Positions 48,290 to 61,448 of a stretch of DNA of 64,000 nucleotides are shown here, one piece after another. The notes beneath the pieces were generated by a model that saw nothing but the letters and a program-made list of their open reading frames with translations, searched no databases and was not told where the DNA came from. This stretch comes from Gymnopus androsaceus JB14 (lineage: Eukaryota > Basidiomycota > Agaricomycetes > Agaricales > Omphalotaceae). Made by a program: the position numbers and the translations under genes. Where the stretch lies: the NCBI GenBank assembly GCA_009733575.1, contig ML769383.1, forward strand, positions 434,001 to 498,000, given 5' to 3'. How positions within the stretch are numbered: the first letter of the stretch is position 1; each line of letters opens with the position of its first letter.

Positions 48290-48760
48290 AGTACTTACAA
48301 AGTTCATGAACGACGAAGATGTATGATCATAAAGATGCATCCACCGCGGGGGTTTTTGTCGACGTGGGTATGCCCGATAGGCAAAATATCAGACTTACCT
48401 TCATGTTGCATGGGTCCGTGTTTTTTTAATCGTCTGACTATTGATCAAGTATGTATAACAGTATATCTCAAATAAAAATCCAGGAGCACGTTGTCGATTC
48501 TTCCCTCTCAAGTGCCACCATTCTTGCAACTGCCTTCCGCGAACTTGACGAATCTTTGGTGGTGCATTTGCTGCTCTATAATGGTTTGACTGACGAGTCG
48601 CATTGTAAGAACCTCATGAGCAAGGATGTTCTGATCATATGAATCTCCTCTTATTGAACGAGGCTCAGGTCTTGAACCAATGCATTTTCAGTTATAACGT
48701 ACATCCTGGGAGAAGTCCTCGCTCAGAGATCCTGTCATGCTACCATTAGGGGATGCTCTT
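48290..48760 (+). pseudogene. Relic of the gelsolin-gene 3' end
   Basis: Degenerate copy of 47,340-47,880. Shared pieces include AAGATGCATCCACCGC, GGCAAAA.ATCAGACTT, CTTCCGCGAACTTGACGAAT, GGTTTGACTGACGA.TCGCAT, ATGAATCTCCTCT.ATTGAA and CGTACATCCTGGGAGAAGT. Multiple deletions break the frame. Together with the promoter copy it shows a tandem duplication of about 0.8 kb. Confidence 0.8.
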
Positions 48761-48927
48761 GGCTTTCGCCACAACTTGAAATTCTAGTTCAGAAGACACC
48801 CCGGTCAGCTGCTGCTTTAATAGTTATGCTTCAACGAATTTTGATAGATTTCAAGTTCAAGACTTATGGCAAGTTGATGGATATGGACCGAACAGGTCTT
48901 GCTCGCGAGAAGTGCCATCTGTTACAG

Positions 48928-48934
48928 CATAAAA
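48928..48934 (+). promoter_or_regulatory. TATA-like element of the GH17-like gene
   Basis: CATAAAA about 52 bp before the ATG at 48986, inside the duplicated promoter segment (the other copy reads TATAAAA at 48,122-48,128). Confidence 0.4.
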
Positions 48935-48985
48935 GCATCCTCTTGACGCAAGTGCGTTGTGGTCGAATTCTTCCGTCCTTCGAAG

Positions 48986-50552
48986 ATGTTTGCGTTCGTC
49001 TTGCTTGCTTTGTTCGCCGTTCACTCGGTTCTAGCATTGCCTGCTGTCGACCTTATATCTAGCCAAAGTGGAAACTGCTTTCCAGCATTGGGCTTTGATA
49101 TGCCTACTGTCATACCACCGGACTCTTCTCTGGATGATGGCTCTTGGTGGTGCGATCCTGCATCTGAATACGCATTCGTTGGGTTCAGCTACGAAGTTAC
49201 AGCTTGTGAGTATCCTTTTAATGCCACTCAGGCGTAGCATCATTGCATTGGCAGGTCAAAGCGCGGAGCAACTGCAACAAGAGTTTCGGGATATTCGTGT
49301 TCGGTTCAACTCTCGTTATGTGCGGTTATACGGAGCAAGTCGACTCTTATTTGTGTTCTCCTCTGCCTGCTAACCTAGAGGAATCTAGGCTTGTGATCGT
49401 GAAGGTTTTTAGTGAGGAAAGTCCTTCCCGCCGTTTTCGTTACCTGATTATCGCCTGCCTACAGTGACGATATCGTTAACGCAGGTGCGTCCACTAGAGT
49501 GGTGAGATAACTGGATGGAATTGAATCGAAGGTTATCATATAGCTTGGGACAACACTCTGGGTATCCATGCATTGATTTGGTTTGGTTTCAATGGGGACG
49601 ATGTCTGGATAGGACGACGAGACGTTCTCCTTGCTGCTCTGCACTTCGAATCCGAAAGCTAAATTTATCACGCGCGTTCTGCAATTTGGCTCTGAGCCGC
49701 TGTTCGACAACGTATTACCAGTGGACGAACTGACAGCGCAGGTCCAGGCGGCAAAAGCTAACCTATCAGATATACACATACCTGTTACAGTTTCAGAGCT
49801 CGCATTCGGATATCAGGTTTGTCGTCAATTGCTAGTACCCATACTTGTTGAGCCTTTTCGTCATTCTTAGGAGCGCAATGGATCTCAAGTGTTGCTGAAC
49901 GCTTTGGACTCTATCAATATTCATATGTTACCCTTCTTCTCCCAGAATGCCTCTATCGGTAAGCTAATTGGCTTTTGTAATTTCAATACCCTTCTGAAGG
50001 ATCCATTTAATCAGCTAATGATTCGTGGCCACTCGTGTTGACTGACCTGGATTGGTTCATAATAGCCTCTTCAAACAGATGTATAGTGACTGATGAATTG
50101 AATGTAGGTTCATAGACCATGGCCATGGTAAAAAGATGTATTTTGACGAGGTAAGAGGTATACTACTTTGAATAACATCCCACCATATCATGTGGTTTGC
50201 ACAGAACGGTTGGCCGTCAGTTACCTCGCCCAGTGTTCAGCCCAACAGTCCCTTTGCGGTTTCCGATATTCAGAATGAGCATGTAAGTATATCAACGTTA
50301 ATGTACTACATACTTATTCAAGTCGAACTTTTTTGCAGGACTATTTTGCCTTGTTGGACTCCATGTGCTTGTTTCTTAAGCATGTCGTTGGAGGAGGTAA
50401 GCCACTACTTCGTGCTGTGTTTCAAGACCTTACGGGGTTTAGGTATTGGCTGGTTTGCCCACATATATTCTGACAATCAAGAACCGGGCTATGGAATTTA
50501 TAACAGCACGGGGCAGCTCAAATTCCCATTCCAGCCGGGTACGCATTGTTGA
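48986..50552 (+). CDS. Secreted GH17-like beta-1,3-glucanase family protein
   Basis: Signal peptide MFAFVLLALFAVHSVLALPA at the ATG (48986). Domain blocks fit a TIM-barrel glycoside hydrolase of family 17: QQEFRDIRVRFNSRYVRLYG, WDNTLGIHALIWFGFNGDDV, FITRVLQFGSEPLFDNVLP (Glu of GSEP as likely acid/base, near 49,690), VTVSELAFGYQ and YFDENGWPSVTSP, where Glu of E-N-G-W-P-S is the likely nucleophile. An intron falls right after that Glu codon (donor GTAAGAG near 50,151). The end is YGIYNSTGQLKFPFQPGTHC. No GPI signal. Probably acts on wall or plant beta-glucans; the substrate is not proven. Confidence 0.7.
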
Positions 50553-50658
50553 GAGCATATTCAATTAAGGAGCATCATAGGGTAAATACGTTAACAATAC
50601 ACGATGTCCAGGTTTTAATACATGTTTGACTTATGACCGTCTATCTTCTAAAAAGATA

Positions 50659-53600
50659 TCAGAACATATCTACCTGCTCATGGCCCATCTTGGGCGGCAC
50701 ATCAAGATGAACATTGAACCATGCTGCTGTCCCGAAAAGTTGTTTGGTGATATCCAACAGTTCGTCGTTTGTTTCCACCTAAGAGATCTCAGCTGAATGT
50801 AAATACCGACAAAACATCACTCACGATATCCCTAAGAACGTGGTGTTCAGCGAGTGCATAGATTACCGATAATCCTAAAGGACCATTGAACTTTTCCCGA
50901 GTTTTCCTGATATGAAGGTCAATGGATCGCTTGAGGTTGTCCAAAGCTAGTCGGGAAGAGGGAAGGAACTGGGGCAAATGATGCCGAGCACCGAAAACCG
51001 ATTCACAAGCAAAAAGAGTTAGGGTTATGCAGGATACCAGCTCGCGACGTTGCTCGACGACTTCCGATAACCGTTTCCTTTCGAGGAATATTTTCGCGGA
51101 TTTGTCGTAGGCCAGTGAATAAGTCTAAAAGTTTTTGAAGAGTCCTCACGAGCTCGCGATATTTTCTCATCGGTATCTAGATTCAGAGTTAGCAAGTCTC
51201 CAAACCGCGTTCATTCAAATGATTCACCGGAACCAAACTCAGTTCATCCCCCATGGTGACTATTAGATTTGACATTCCTGTTTCATCGTTTGGGTCATTT
51301 ATTTGGTCAGATAAAGCGTCGGAACATAGCGTACTCTGGAGAGTGTTGCGGATTTCAAGTTCTAATATCAACGCCTTTCGTTTGCTGCTGCCGGAGCCCC
51401 CAAAAGGGTGAAGAAGATCACTGACGATGTAGTTAATCCTAATGCTTTCCAATATAATTAAAAGAAGACCTTACCGACCAAGGCCGATGTAAAGCTCTGT
51501 AAGAGACCCGAGCGTCTTGCAAATACCATCCAGAAAATTACCTGTAAGTGATAAGATCAGAACAAAAGAGCCGGTACAGGACAATGAGATATCGCTTACT
51601 CTGGCATGCCGAGGAAACACAAACCCATTCACGAGAACAGCAGCAACCTAAGATGCATTAAATCAAAGCATGACGGTTGTATCATTCGACCTACAATCCC
51701 TGCGCAAATCATTATCCCTCGTACTGTGGCCAATTCTGCGCATTGAGGTAAGACCGGGCGCCAAAGAATTGTATTCAGTACTTACCGATAGCAGATGTAG
51801 CCGTCCCAGACATATAGGAGGAAAAGAGAATGGGAGGAAGCGTTATGTTCCTGTACAATACAAATCAAGAATCATCTGCTGCAAAAGCAAAGTTACAGTA
51901 CTCACGCAACTACTCCAAGAGAAGGATACGAGGTGTGCATAATAATGACACTGATGGGAACTTCTGCAAGCTGAGTCTTTAGTCAAACAAATGGCCGACT
52001 TGGAAAATTAGAAATAGGCTCACGGTCATAAACGCTACAAGTGCATATGGATTGTTTTGGCTGATTATGGAAGCCTAAAAACAGCAGGCGTTAAATACAT
52101 AAAAGCATGGTAATACATTCGACGCACAATGTATCCATATATAGCTCCAAGAACGGTTCCTGCCTAAGAGTGGGATTAATCTGCGAACTAAACTCTTCAT
52201 AAACCTAAAATTCACTATTCGAAGATAACCGACACGCATCTAGAAAATATTCTTTAGTACTGGAAGCCAACCCAGATCCAGCAACTCACAGTTGCGCCCG
52301 TATTTGTCTGAAGGACCCATATATAAGAAATTAGCATCCATTGTCCATGGAAAGACGTGAACCACTGTCGAGCTTGATGTACATATTAGGTTTTAAATTT
52401 TAAAAAAAGTCATGGACAAAGTTTACCACCGGTCGAACTGGCAGGTAGAAATGCGGGAATAGCCAACACCGACACCCCTAATTCAACGGATTAATCAAAG
52501 GCCTTTCAGCTGCCAAAGAAGGGGAAGATACCTAATGCATTCTTGAAGGCGTGTTTGAAATCATTGCGGCTTGATTTTCTGAATGCCACGACCAAATTAT
52601 GAAGGCTCAATCTTGCTTGTATGGTTGTTGGATGATTCCAGATAGACCGGACGGTATCATGCAATCGCAGTAGCTGAAGCGTACAAGCGAAAGCCCTTGA
52701 TTTTTTCATTGAGCCATTGTCTTTGTTTTGATGTTTGCGACTTGATATTTCTAGGAAAACCTCCTGTGTCGGTCGATACGAAGGATCAACAGTTGTGTCT
52801 GGAGAAGAATAAGAACTTTCTGCAAAGGACTCATTTTCTTCTAACACGATTGCACTTGGAGCAACTCCAAACCAAGCCAACGAAAAACGGGGATACCAGA
52901 GGCGCACGGAAGAGGTCTGGTAAGAGTGCAGAATGTTGTGTGCAACATTAAGAGCGCGTATAAGTTCATCTGCCATCTATAACAATGTCTTGTTAGATGG
53001 GGATGGTAGAACGACCCCATCACGCACCTGTAGTAAAGAAATCATATACAAACATAAATTGAATGCCCTTGGCGGTAGGTCTGAGCTTTCACCTGCGGAC
53101 ATGCGTTGCTCTTTGTCCAAATCGTCGCAGAAGCGTTCAAGTTCAGCCCTTGCTCTATGAACAGACGCAATTAAGCTATCCTGAGAGTGAACAATCGTGG
53201 ATGTGTCGAGTTTCAGCGGCGCATGAGACACATCGTAGCAATTCAATACAACGGATTGGATGAGTGATATGGATTCAAGGATAACACAACCCAAGTCTGT
53301 GGCTGGATGGTGAAGAGAATCGAGGATGGAACTTTCGAATGCATCGGGGGTTGTTCGATGCATTGAATTAGGGAACGTCATTCCCCAAGATATCTCACGA
53401 CGAAGATGCTAGGAAATATTTAATCACTTTCCGATGCATTTTCAAAGACTCTCTTACCTCTACGGTAGCAATGAATGGCTTCAAGGATTTGACTGTCATT
53501 AGAATTAGCATTCTCTGGTTATAGACACAGCTGAGAGCCTACCTCCAATACGACCAACCCGAAGCTCGAAGGAGGCCTGTTGATAAGTCGAATTGAGCGC

Positions 53601-54331
53601 TACAGCCTTTTTGAGTAGGCCATCAAGTGTAGGATGTAAAGAAGTGGCGGGTGTGAATCCGGTATCGAATGGTGATCCTAGATTGGCCTGAAGGCACTCG
53701 TGGAGACTAGAAAACGCTGAGGCGACGTCCTGGGCGAGATGTGCTGTCGACCAATGAAGGAAGATCAAACAGGGACATAGCGATGTGATCGCAGCTATGA
53801 AAACCAGCCAGGCAAAATATTGAGCGAATAGTAGTAAAGATCCGCTTTTTGAACCAGGGTCTTCAGTGAGCATCCAGATACATATGAAAAAAACCAATCG
53901 TGTCGATAGTGTGAGGCGAGGGAGCGCGCTTTTCAACCATCCCACTGAAAACAATCAATACAGTCTCGAAAACGAGACAGAAAGTTACGAGACGCACTCG
54001 AAAAGCAGATCGAAGCTAGAAATATTGCAGGAATGGTTCGAGAAAGTGCAGCATTATCGGTCAAGGTTGCAAGATAATTTCCGAACAACGAAAGCCCGAT
54101 CCCGGTGATTCCTCCAAATAAGTTTAATATCAAGGTCTCTGATTGCTGGGCAAAATTGTGTTGAGGGGCAAAATGCAGCTCTTTGATTGTCAGGGCCAAG
54201 AACGCTATGTTTCCGCCATATTTGCCTGAAAAAATAACGAGAATGGAACAGAGTAAAGTTGAGGTTAATCTGGCCAGGAAATGTCGGGAAGACAGATAAG
54301 TCCAGAGTTTGGAGTAGAAACTCAGTGCCAT
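50659..54331 (-). CDS. BRE4/FUSC-type multi-pass membrane protein
   Basis: Large polytopic protein with ATG at 54329-54331. N-terminal helices: LTSTLLCSILVIFSGKYGGN, LNLFGGITGIGLSLFGNYLA, LSTRLVFFICIWMLTEDPGS, YFAWLVFIAAITSLCPCLIF. A cytosolic region follows (FSSLHECLQANLGSPFD), then a second membrane half (about 52,500-51,650, many short exons). The C-terminal domain ends DELLDITKQLFGTAAWFNVH then LDVPPKMGHEQVDMF, with TGA at 50659-50661. The two-half layout with N-terminal ArAE-like and C-terminal DUF2421-like parts matches yeast BRE4 relatives. Exon joins in 50.8-52.5 kb are not resolved. Confidence 0.7.
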
Positions 54332-54628
54332 TGGCGGAGGGTGGATGATAGGATTAGTGAAGTGAAGAGTGATGTGATACCCATGGCCATGGAAAGCGGC
54401 GGAGGCCAGGCGCCAAAAGCGCACATCCCGAATCATATCGGATCAAATCGAACCGATCCTCGCAGTCCTTTTTTGGCCTTGGGGCGGGTGAGAACGCGTC
54501 GGTCAGGAACGGGTCCAGTGGGCCTAGCTTGAATAATATACAGTACTGTATAACCCAATAATTATAAGCCAAGTAAGTACAATGATGAAGGATATAGTAT
54601 ATCAAGTACAGTCTACCAACCAATTCGT

Positions 54629-55897
54629 TCAACCATACCATTTATTTCCTATCTTCATTTTGGATGCTTCTCGTGTAGGTACAGTCGGTTCTTTGATTTG
54701 AAAGACCTCTATGGCTCGCTGAAAGAAAGTTAGAATGTGAATAAAGTACGACCAAGACGCCCATACCTTCCAAGTGGCCATGTCAAGTTCGAATACTATC
54801 TGACGCTTCCGCAGCCCCGCATCGTGATCTTCAGGTGTCGGTTGTTCGCAACAACATATCATCGGTTCCCCCTCTTCATCCGTGTCTAGAGAGACCTTTC
54901 CATCGCGTATGAGGAAAGAGAGATAAAACATGTTTTCCACAGACTGGGCGAAGCTCATGGGATTGATGACAAATTTGAAGAGATTTATTTGGCCCGTCTC
55001 TGTCAAAATCGTTTCAAGCTAACGAGTGTTAGTTCGGGAGATATCTGGACAAGAAAACTCCTTACTGTTACGACGTTCTTTGTCGTTTCGTTCACAGATC
55101 GTGCTATATCCTCTTCTCTGAGTTCTTGAGGCTTTCGCTCATCAGCCTTGTTTTTCTCGAATTTGGCACGTTTGACAGGAGCACGTTTCTTCTGCTCAAT
55201 AGATAGAGGTCCAAGCCTATGATTACCGTTGGACATTGAGAGTAAAATCAGTAGAGCAGACGACTCACATAAAGCCTACAACAGGAACCCTTCTACTCTT
55301 GGCAAGTGCTCTCCGTCCAATCTGTTCCCATTCTAATGGCGTGTCGAGTAACGCGTCATCTGCATCTGAGTCTTCGGGGTTTTGGCCGTCCAATCTACGA
55401 CCTCCCATGAAGGTGACGAGTTTCGCGATATAGTCGTCAATGTCAAACGCGCCCGAGCCCGATTTCAAACTTCGAGCCATTTGCGCATGTGAAGCGGTCA
55501 ACTGGAGTAGGACCGATGAATCCAACGTCGCTTCCGCGGTATTCTTGACTAGACAACGAGTGAGGAAGATGCGGACAAACAGAAAAAGTTCTTTAACCTT
55601 TGTAGAAGGCTTTGTCTGTGCGCTTGACAGCATCTGTGAGGTTGTCAACGGTGCAGTCTTTCAGGTTTTGCTGCAGATCTACGCGAATATATGAGCCTTG
55701 AGCGCGTTTAATCATAAAAGAGAATTAATCACCCTCTACATTCTTGTGGATTGCGCGATATTCTCTTCGCACAGCGCGCTTTTCTTCTGGATTTTGATCA
55801 GGGTCGTACGGAAGCTCTGTAGGGGGAAACCGATGAGATGGCAGAATATAGAAGAGAAAATATACGCGCGTCCGTTGTCCATTTCGACGTCCGACAT
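54629..55897 (-). CDS. NSE4: Smc5/6 complex kleisin subunit NSE4
   Basis: Bridges the SMC5 and SMC6 heads in the Smc5/6 DNA-repair complex. Blocks: LPYDPDQNPEEKRAVRREYR, DLQQNLKDCTVDNLTDAVKR, STAEATLDSS-type helix with LLQLTASHAQMARSLKSG, DIDDYIAKLVTFMGGRR, TKNVVTLETILTETGQINLF, and the winged-helix signature FVINPMSFAQSVENMFYLSF then LIRDGKVSLD. It ends ASKMKIGNKWYG at 54629. The start (MSDVEMDNGR at 55895-55897) is likely, but the first splice is not certain. Divergent, 134 bp from the SNF2 gene. Confidence 0.88.
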
Positions 55898-56031
55898 TGT
55901 GATTCTGAATCTGAAGGTTTGTTAAGAACAAAAGCAAGTGGCACTCAAGTCACGAGGTAAAATTTGAATTGGTGATGAAGATGTGACCACGACCCAGTGC
56001 TCTACTTTGACTTCAAACTATCACTAGCAAC

Positions 56032-59000
56032 ATGGCTTCTTCACATAGACTGGAGGTACGTGCTTATAATTACCGGTTGTAATCGACTGCTAACGCTGTA
56101 TTCAGTATAGCAAAAGCACAAGAGCCAAATGCCACGGACCTGTATGCAAGGTGCGCTGTGATCTCGAAAACTATGAATTATCGTGATTCTTATGCGAAAC
56201 TTCTTTAGGGCGCGTCTATGGCTCCAGGTTCTCTAAGATACGGAAAAATCACTCGCGATGCTTTGAGCCAGTCTTCCGCCGTGGAATGGCGCCATTGGCA
56301 AGAATCCAGTCAATTTCTTGATAAACTGCGGCCTGATTCTTCTCATCTCTGCAGGGGATGCGTGACGTCGGAGATCTTAGCTGAATTAGCAGCAGTGCTC
56401 GAAGATGTACCAGGATTCAAGCAGCTCAAGTGAGTATGAAAATTTCGTCAGCCTGGCATATAAATAACCCCTTTTTCGCAGGAATGTTGACCAACAAAAA
56501 ATTAGAGTGGCGCTGGCATTGAGACGCGTCAATCCCGCGGAGATTCCGTCCAGCGCTGCTTCCTCTGCTGCCACGCCGAGTCATACCGGTGCAGTCAATC
56601 TGAAGAAGAGGAAAGAGCCAAGTTCAGCATCTGGTTCGACCGCTGCTCAATCCAGCCAGACTGAGTCCGTGGAGAACCCGGCGGAAGACGAAGCAATGGA
56701 AGAAGAAGTACGAGATGAGTTGATCGTATCGATGGCCACTCAAGTGGTAGGAATACAATATTATCGAGGTGAGTTTGACCCTTTCGTTTACAACTACTCT
56801 TTAACCTATCAGCCAGGTCTCGTTGGGAACGGCGAAGAAGTCATCATCACGGTACGTAAAGCTCACAACCTCTGGCTCATCCCTCAAACTCACTCGGTCA
56901 CTCAGCGAGAACCCACCAATCAATACGATCGGTACTTTATTTTTTTTAATTTAGCCCTGTACCATCTTAACCTGACTATGCTCGTTACAGCAATGCCATC
57001 AGAGTTGATAACATAGGTGACTTGAGAGGACTTATTACTGGTCAAAACTAATCACCGTTCACAGGTCATGCCCAAGTCGGCCACCTTCCTCGTGCCGTGG
57101 CTTCAAAGCTAGCTCCTCTCATGGATAGTCGTTCGGTCACAGTCGAAGGCATCATCCAGAGTGGGAATCGTAAGCATATATCTTCTGCGTCTGGCTTCGT
57201 TGTAACTTAAGATGACTAGTGACGGGTCCCCGTGGATACAGTTTGGACATGTAAGTATCTATTTTGTCTAGCTTTCACTTCGCTCCCTGAGACTATCCAT
57301 GCGCAGAACTTTGAAAATGTACTGCCCTTCAGACAAAGTTGCCCAGACTAAACCTCGCTTAATCTGGGCCACGCCCGGTCAACGTGGGTTCGACATACCT
57401 CAGACGGTGCGACGGGCCAATAATAATAATCGAATCCCGCCACCCCCGATTTCGGGCAAGGCGTCTCGTGTACCGACTCAGACTCCTGCTCAACGTGAAC
57501 ACATCAAGAAACAGCAGGAAGCCCTCCAAAAAGCCGCAGAGTTGCGAGACATGATCAGCACTTTGGAGAAAGTCAACGACGAGGGACGAAGATCCTCGCT
57601 CCTTGATACCTTGTGCTCGAATGAAGACATCTTGGCGTTACCCCAATACGATACTAGTCAACTTCATGGGCTCAAAGTCAGTCTTCTAAAGCATCAGAAG
57701 CAGGCGCTTGCCTGGTGTATAGAGCACGAGTATCCTCAGCTTCCAAAGAAAGAGGACGAAAAACCCGTCCAGTTCTGGCAATTCAAAAAGAACGGAAATA
57801 GGAGCTTTTATTACAACAGTATGGTTTCAAGCTTCAGTTATACTTCAATTTATCGATCCGTTTTTTTTTTCAGTTGCAACGAAGACCCCACAAGAAGCTC
57901 CTCCGCTTCTTGGTAGAGGAGCTCTTTTTGCAGACGCTATGGTGCGTTGTCTTTTCAAATCCCTCGATTATGGACTAACGTCAATCTTCATCAGGGCCTT
58001 GTAAGCGATCATTCCTGTGCGCGAATGTTTTTCGTGACTTGCTTTTTTACAGGGCAAAACGCTCACTATGTTATCTCTTATAATCGCCACGAAAAATGAC
58101 GTGCCTAAGAACTATTCTAATGCAACGCTTGTCGGTCAGTTTAGGTTTGTTTAACGCTTTCGAGTTTATTGACTTATTTTCCATCCCGCAGTAATCCCCT
58201 TGTCAGTTTTGTCCAATTGGGAGACGCAGATTCAAGACCACTGTGACGAAAATACTCTAAGTTATTGCAGCTATTATGGAGCCAGTCGGGCGCAACTGGG
58301 CGCTCAGGAACTTGCCGCGTATGATGTTGTTTTCACCACCTACCAAACAGTTGCTGGCGAGCACGATAATCCTAAAGACCAAACAGCTAAAAAGAAGAAG
58401 AAGACAGAGAAAGCTTTGTTTGAGGTGAAGTGGAAGGTAAAAATTTGATACTTCCTTTTGAAGGCAACAGTTACTGATGCTCTTGCAGCGTATAATTCTC
58501 GATGAAGGGCACACCATCCGGAACGCGAAGACCAAGATGAGCCAAGCAGTTTGTGCACTCGATGCAGAACGACGTTGGATCTTAAGTGGAACACCTATTT
58601 TGAGTAGTTTCTACCGAATATTCTTTTAGAGCTCTTTTCTTATCTCACTCTACAGATTAATTCGCCACGGGTACGTAGTCTTTTCTCTCCGCAATATCAT
58701 AACTCACGGTGCTCCTCAGGACCTCGGCTCTTTGATGCACTTCCTCCAAATCTGCCGCCCACTTGACAACGAAGAATTTTTCAAGCGTCTTTTATTAAGG
58801 CCTTTGAAAGACGGAATTCCATCTGGCGTCGAACTTCTCCGGGCTCTTATGAGCCATATTTGTCTGAGACGAACAAAGGAGGTAAGAGCTGATTTACTAA
58901 CACGGATGAAATACTCACAGGCACTTTTCCAGATGCAAGATAGCGCCGGAAATGCCCTCGTACCGCTACCCCCAGTACGCGCTATTCACTTTGGAACGAA

Positions 59001-60995
59001 TAATATCTAAACCATTTTAGGTTGAGATGATTAAGGTACCGGTCGCTCTCAGCGATGAAGCAAGGGTAAGTATCTTCCGTGTTTTCACCTGATTGATTTA
59101 ACACTTTCGCAGTCGTTGTATGACGAAGTTGAGCGTCTTTCATCCGAAAGATTTCAGTCATTGATGACTGGAAGTACCAATGCGGCAGTGAGCAAATTAC
59201 AATCTTCTAGAATGCAACATCTGCTTAGACATGTTCAACAGATCCAATCTAATGCGCTCTCCATGCTCACGCGCCTTCGGCAGCTAGCATTAAGCCCAGC
59301 GTTACTTCCTCGCGATTACATTCAGCAGCTGAAGCAAAACGACGCTGGCTCTGGGAACTCGAAGCAGGTCATGGTCACGCATGAGTTGAAGCAGGAACTC
59401 CAAGCCCGTTTATCACAGGCAATAGAAGACGCGGAAGAGTGCCCCATCTGCTTCTGTGTGCCACTCGAGCCCAAAATCACTAGTTGCGCACATGTATTCT
59501 GCTTCCCTTGGTACGTACGCGGCTTCACCCTTTTTGTTCGTTAAACTCATTTGGTCTGGTCCCTAGCATTAAAGAGGTTATTGCACGAGGCCCCGCCTGC
59601 CCCATGGTAATTTCACTCTTCTAGGCTCGCCTGTTTGACTATTTGGCTTATCATTATCAGGACCGTCGTCCTTTAACCCTCGCCGATCTTCACGACCCGC
59701 TTCCTCCCACTGATCTAACACAACCTGCCTTCCGATCTCAAGCAGACGAAATGGAAGAACAGATGCGTAATGCTCCCTCAGCAAAAATTGAGCAGCTGGT
59801 GCACCTTCTCAAACTCACTCCATCCGGGGAAAAATCTCTAGTCTTTTCTCAGTTTACGGTGGGTTCTTATTGCGTATCAATTGGCCATCAGCCCGAACTC
59901 ACCCGTCTGCTTATAGGGTTTCCTCGACGAGGTAGAACATTTATTCATTCTGTTATTGCCATCCTGAAGATTTTCCTAGATTGGTAAAGCTTTGGACGAA
60001 CATGGAATACCGTTCATTCGATTCGATGGCCAGATGTCAGCAAAGCGAAGGCAAGAAGCCATTGCTCGTTTTTCTGTACCTATCGCCCCACAAGCAACGA
60101 AAACTCCAGAAGCAGCACCTAGATCCCGACGGCGTTCTGGAAAGGCATCCTACGATAGTGCCACGGAAGAAGACGGAGACTTTGTCATCTCGGAAAACGA
60201 TCACTCTGACGAAGAATCCACGACTACGAGGAAGAATAAGGGTAAAGGTAAAGCCAGGCAAACACAGGCAGACAGTGAATTTGAAGACGACTCGTTCGGG
60301 GCCATGGATAATAATCCTGCAGTCATGCTGATCTCGCTGAAAGCCGTACGCTACGTTGACAAATTTTGGTGTCTCTACGAAACTAATCACTGCGATGTAG
60401 GGTGCCTTGGGACTGAATCTTACAGGTGAATTAATCAATTTTCTTCTCGAGACCGCTTTCTCACCGATCCTCAAAAGTGGCGAATAATGTATATTTAATG
60501 GACCCGTATGTGGTATTTTTGATCAAGCCCATTGTATTCATTGACCTACCCAAATTAACAGCTGGTGGCAAGAAGGTATTCATCTCCTTTTTTACGATAA
60601 ATTATCGATTCACTTGAAAAACAGGCATCGAATCGCAGGCCATAGATCGAGTGAATCGTATAGGACAGAAACGCAATATACGTGTATTCCAGCTGATATC
60701 CGAAAACACTGTCGAGTCCAAAGTCCTTGAAATTCAAGGACGCAAGAAGGAAATCATCCAAGAGGTAAGATTAATGAGCTTGAAGGTTCAGACATCTCCC
60801 ACTGACTTGAATTTACTTGTAGGCATTCTCTGGAGTCAAAAGGACTGAAACTCCACGTCAACATCGCGAGGCGCGCTTGCACGGTCAGTCAAGCTAGTCC
60901 AACATTCAGTGTTGAATCATTATTGATGGCTGACGTCTATCCAACCAGATCTGCATGAGCTCTTTGGGATCAGGCAAGAGGCGACTGCTTCATAG
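56032..60995 (+). CDS. Rad5/HLTF-type SNF2 translocase with PARP-type zinc finger, HIRAN and RING
   Basis: DNA-damage-tolerance enzyme. Order: PARP-type zinc finger (YSKSTRAKCHGPVCKG...GSLRYGK...EWRHWGCVT; residues ~9-75), HIRAN domain (GIQYYRGLVGNGEEVIITRE, GHAQVGHLPRAVASKLAPLM), SNF2 ATPase (LLKHQKQALAWCIEHE, ADAMGLGKT, RIILDEGHTIRN, RRWILSGTPI), C3HC4 RING inserted between the lobes (CPICFCVPLEPKITSCAHVF then CFPCIKEVIARGPACPMDRR), helicase C lobe (GALGLNLTVANNVYLMDPWW, IDRVNRIGQKRNIRVFQLIS). TAG at 60993-60995. The zinc-finger intron uses GC-AG (CATTG|GCAAGA...CTGCAG). A long acidic/Lys-rich insert sits in the C lobe (60,060-60,330). Confidence 0.88.
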
Positions 60996-61448
60996 ATTCT
61001 GGTTGAAACCTATTTACTGCATTGAACGCTCCTCGCACTCGTATAAACCTTATAGAATCGCTCATAATTACTCCATTGTTTGAATAATGTAGTCGTACAT
61101 ACACTAGCTCCCAATTGCACTGCTCGTCTGGAGCTCTTGCTGTTTTCTGTTCCGGGTGATGTTGTAGTGAGCGTCGCACTGTAGGACACGCATGCACTTA
61201 GACCGAGCTTCATCTAGTTGATCTGTCTCCCCTGCGTGTCCTCACCAATGTTCAGTTATGATGTATACAATTACTTTAATTACCTGGCTGCTCAAATAAT
61301 GTACACACCAGTCGCTTCTCAATTGCACTGCTCATCTGCAAGAGCTTGGTTGAAGGTTCCAAGAGTCACATTAGAAACAGTATACAGTGATAGCGTCCGG
61401 GCTATTCGTCCAAGCTAGTTTACAAGTTCAAGCTCCTCAGGTGCTGAT
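60996..61448 (-). pseudogene. Degenerate duplicates of the ARPC4 3' end
   Basis: At 61,165-61,240 the minus strand reads GATGAAGCTCGGTCTAAGTG, parallel to GATGAAGCTCAGTCTAAATG in ARPC4 (61,535-61,560). A second shared block (CAATTGCACTGCTC.TCTG.AG) occurs at 61,110-61,135 and 61,320-61,345. No intact gene. Confidence 0.6.

Noticed and set aside
49459..49779. Minus-strand 106-codon frame within the GH17-like gene
   Set aside because: The plus strand in the same bases encodes conserved glycoside-hydrolase blocks, so the minus frame is a shadow.
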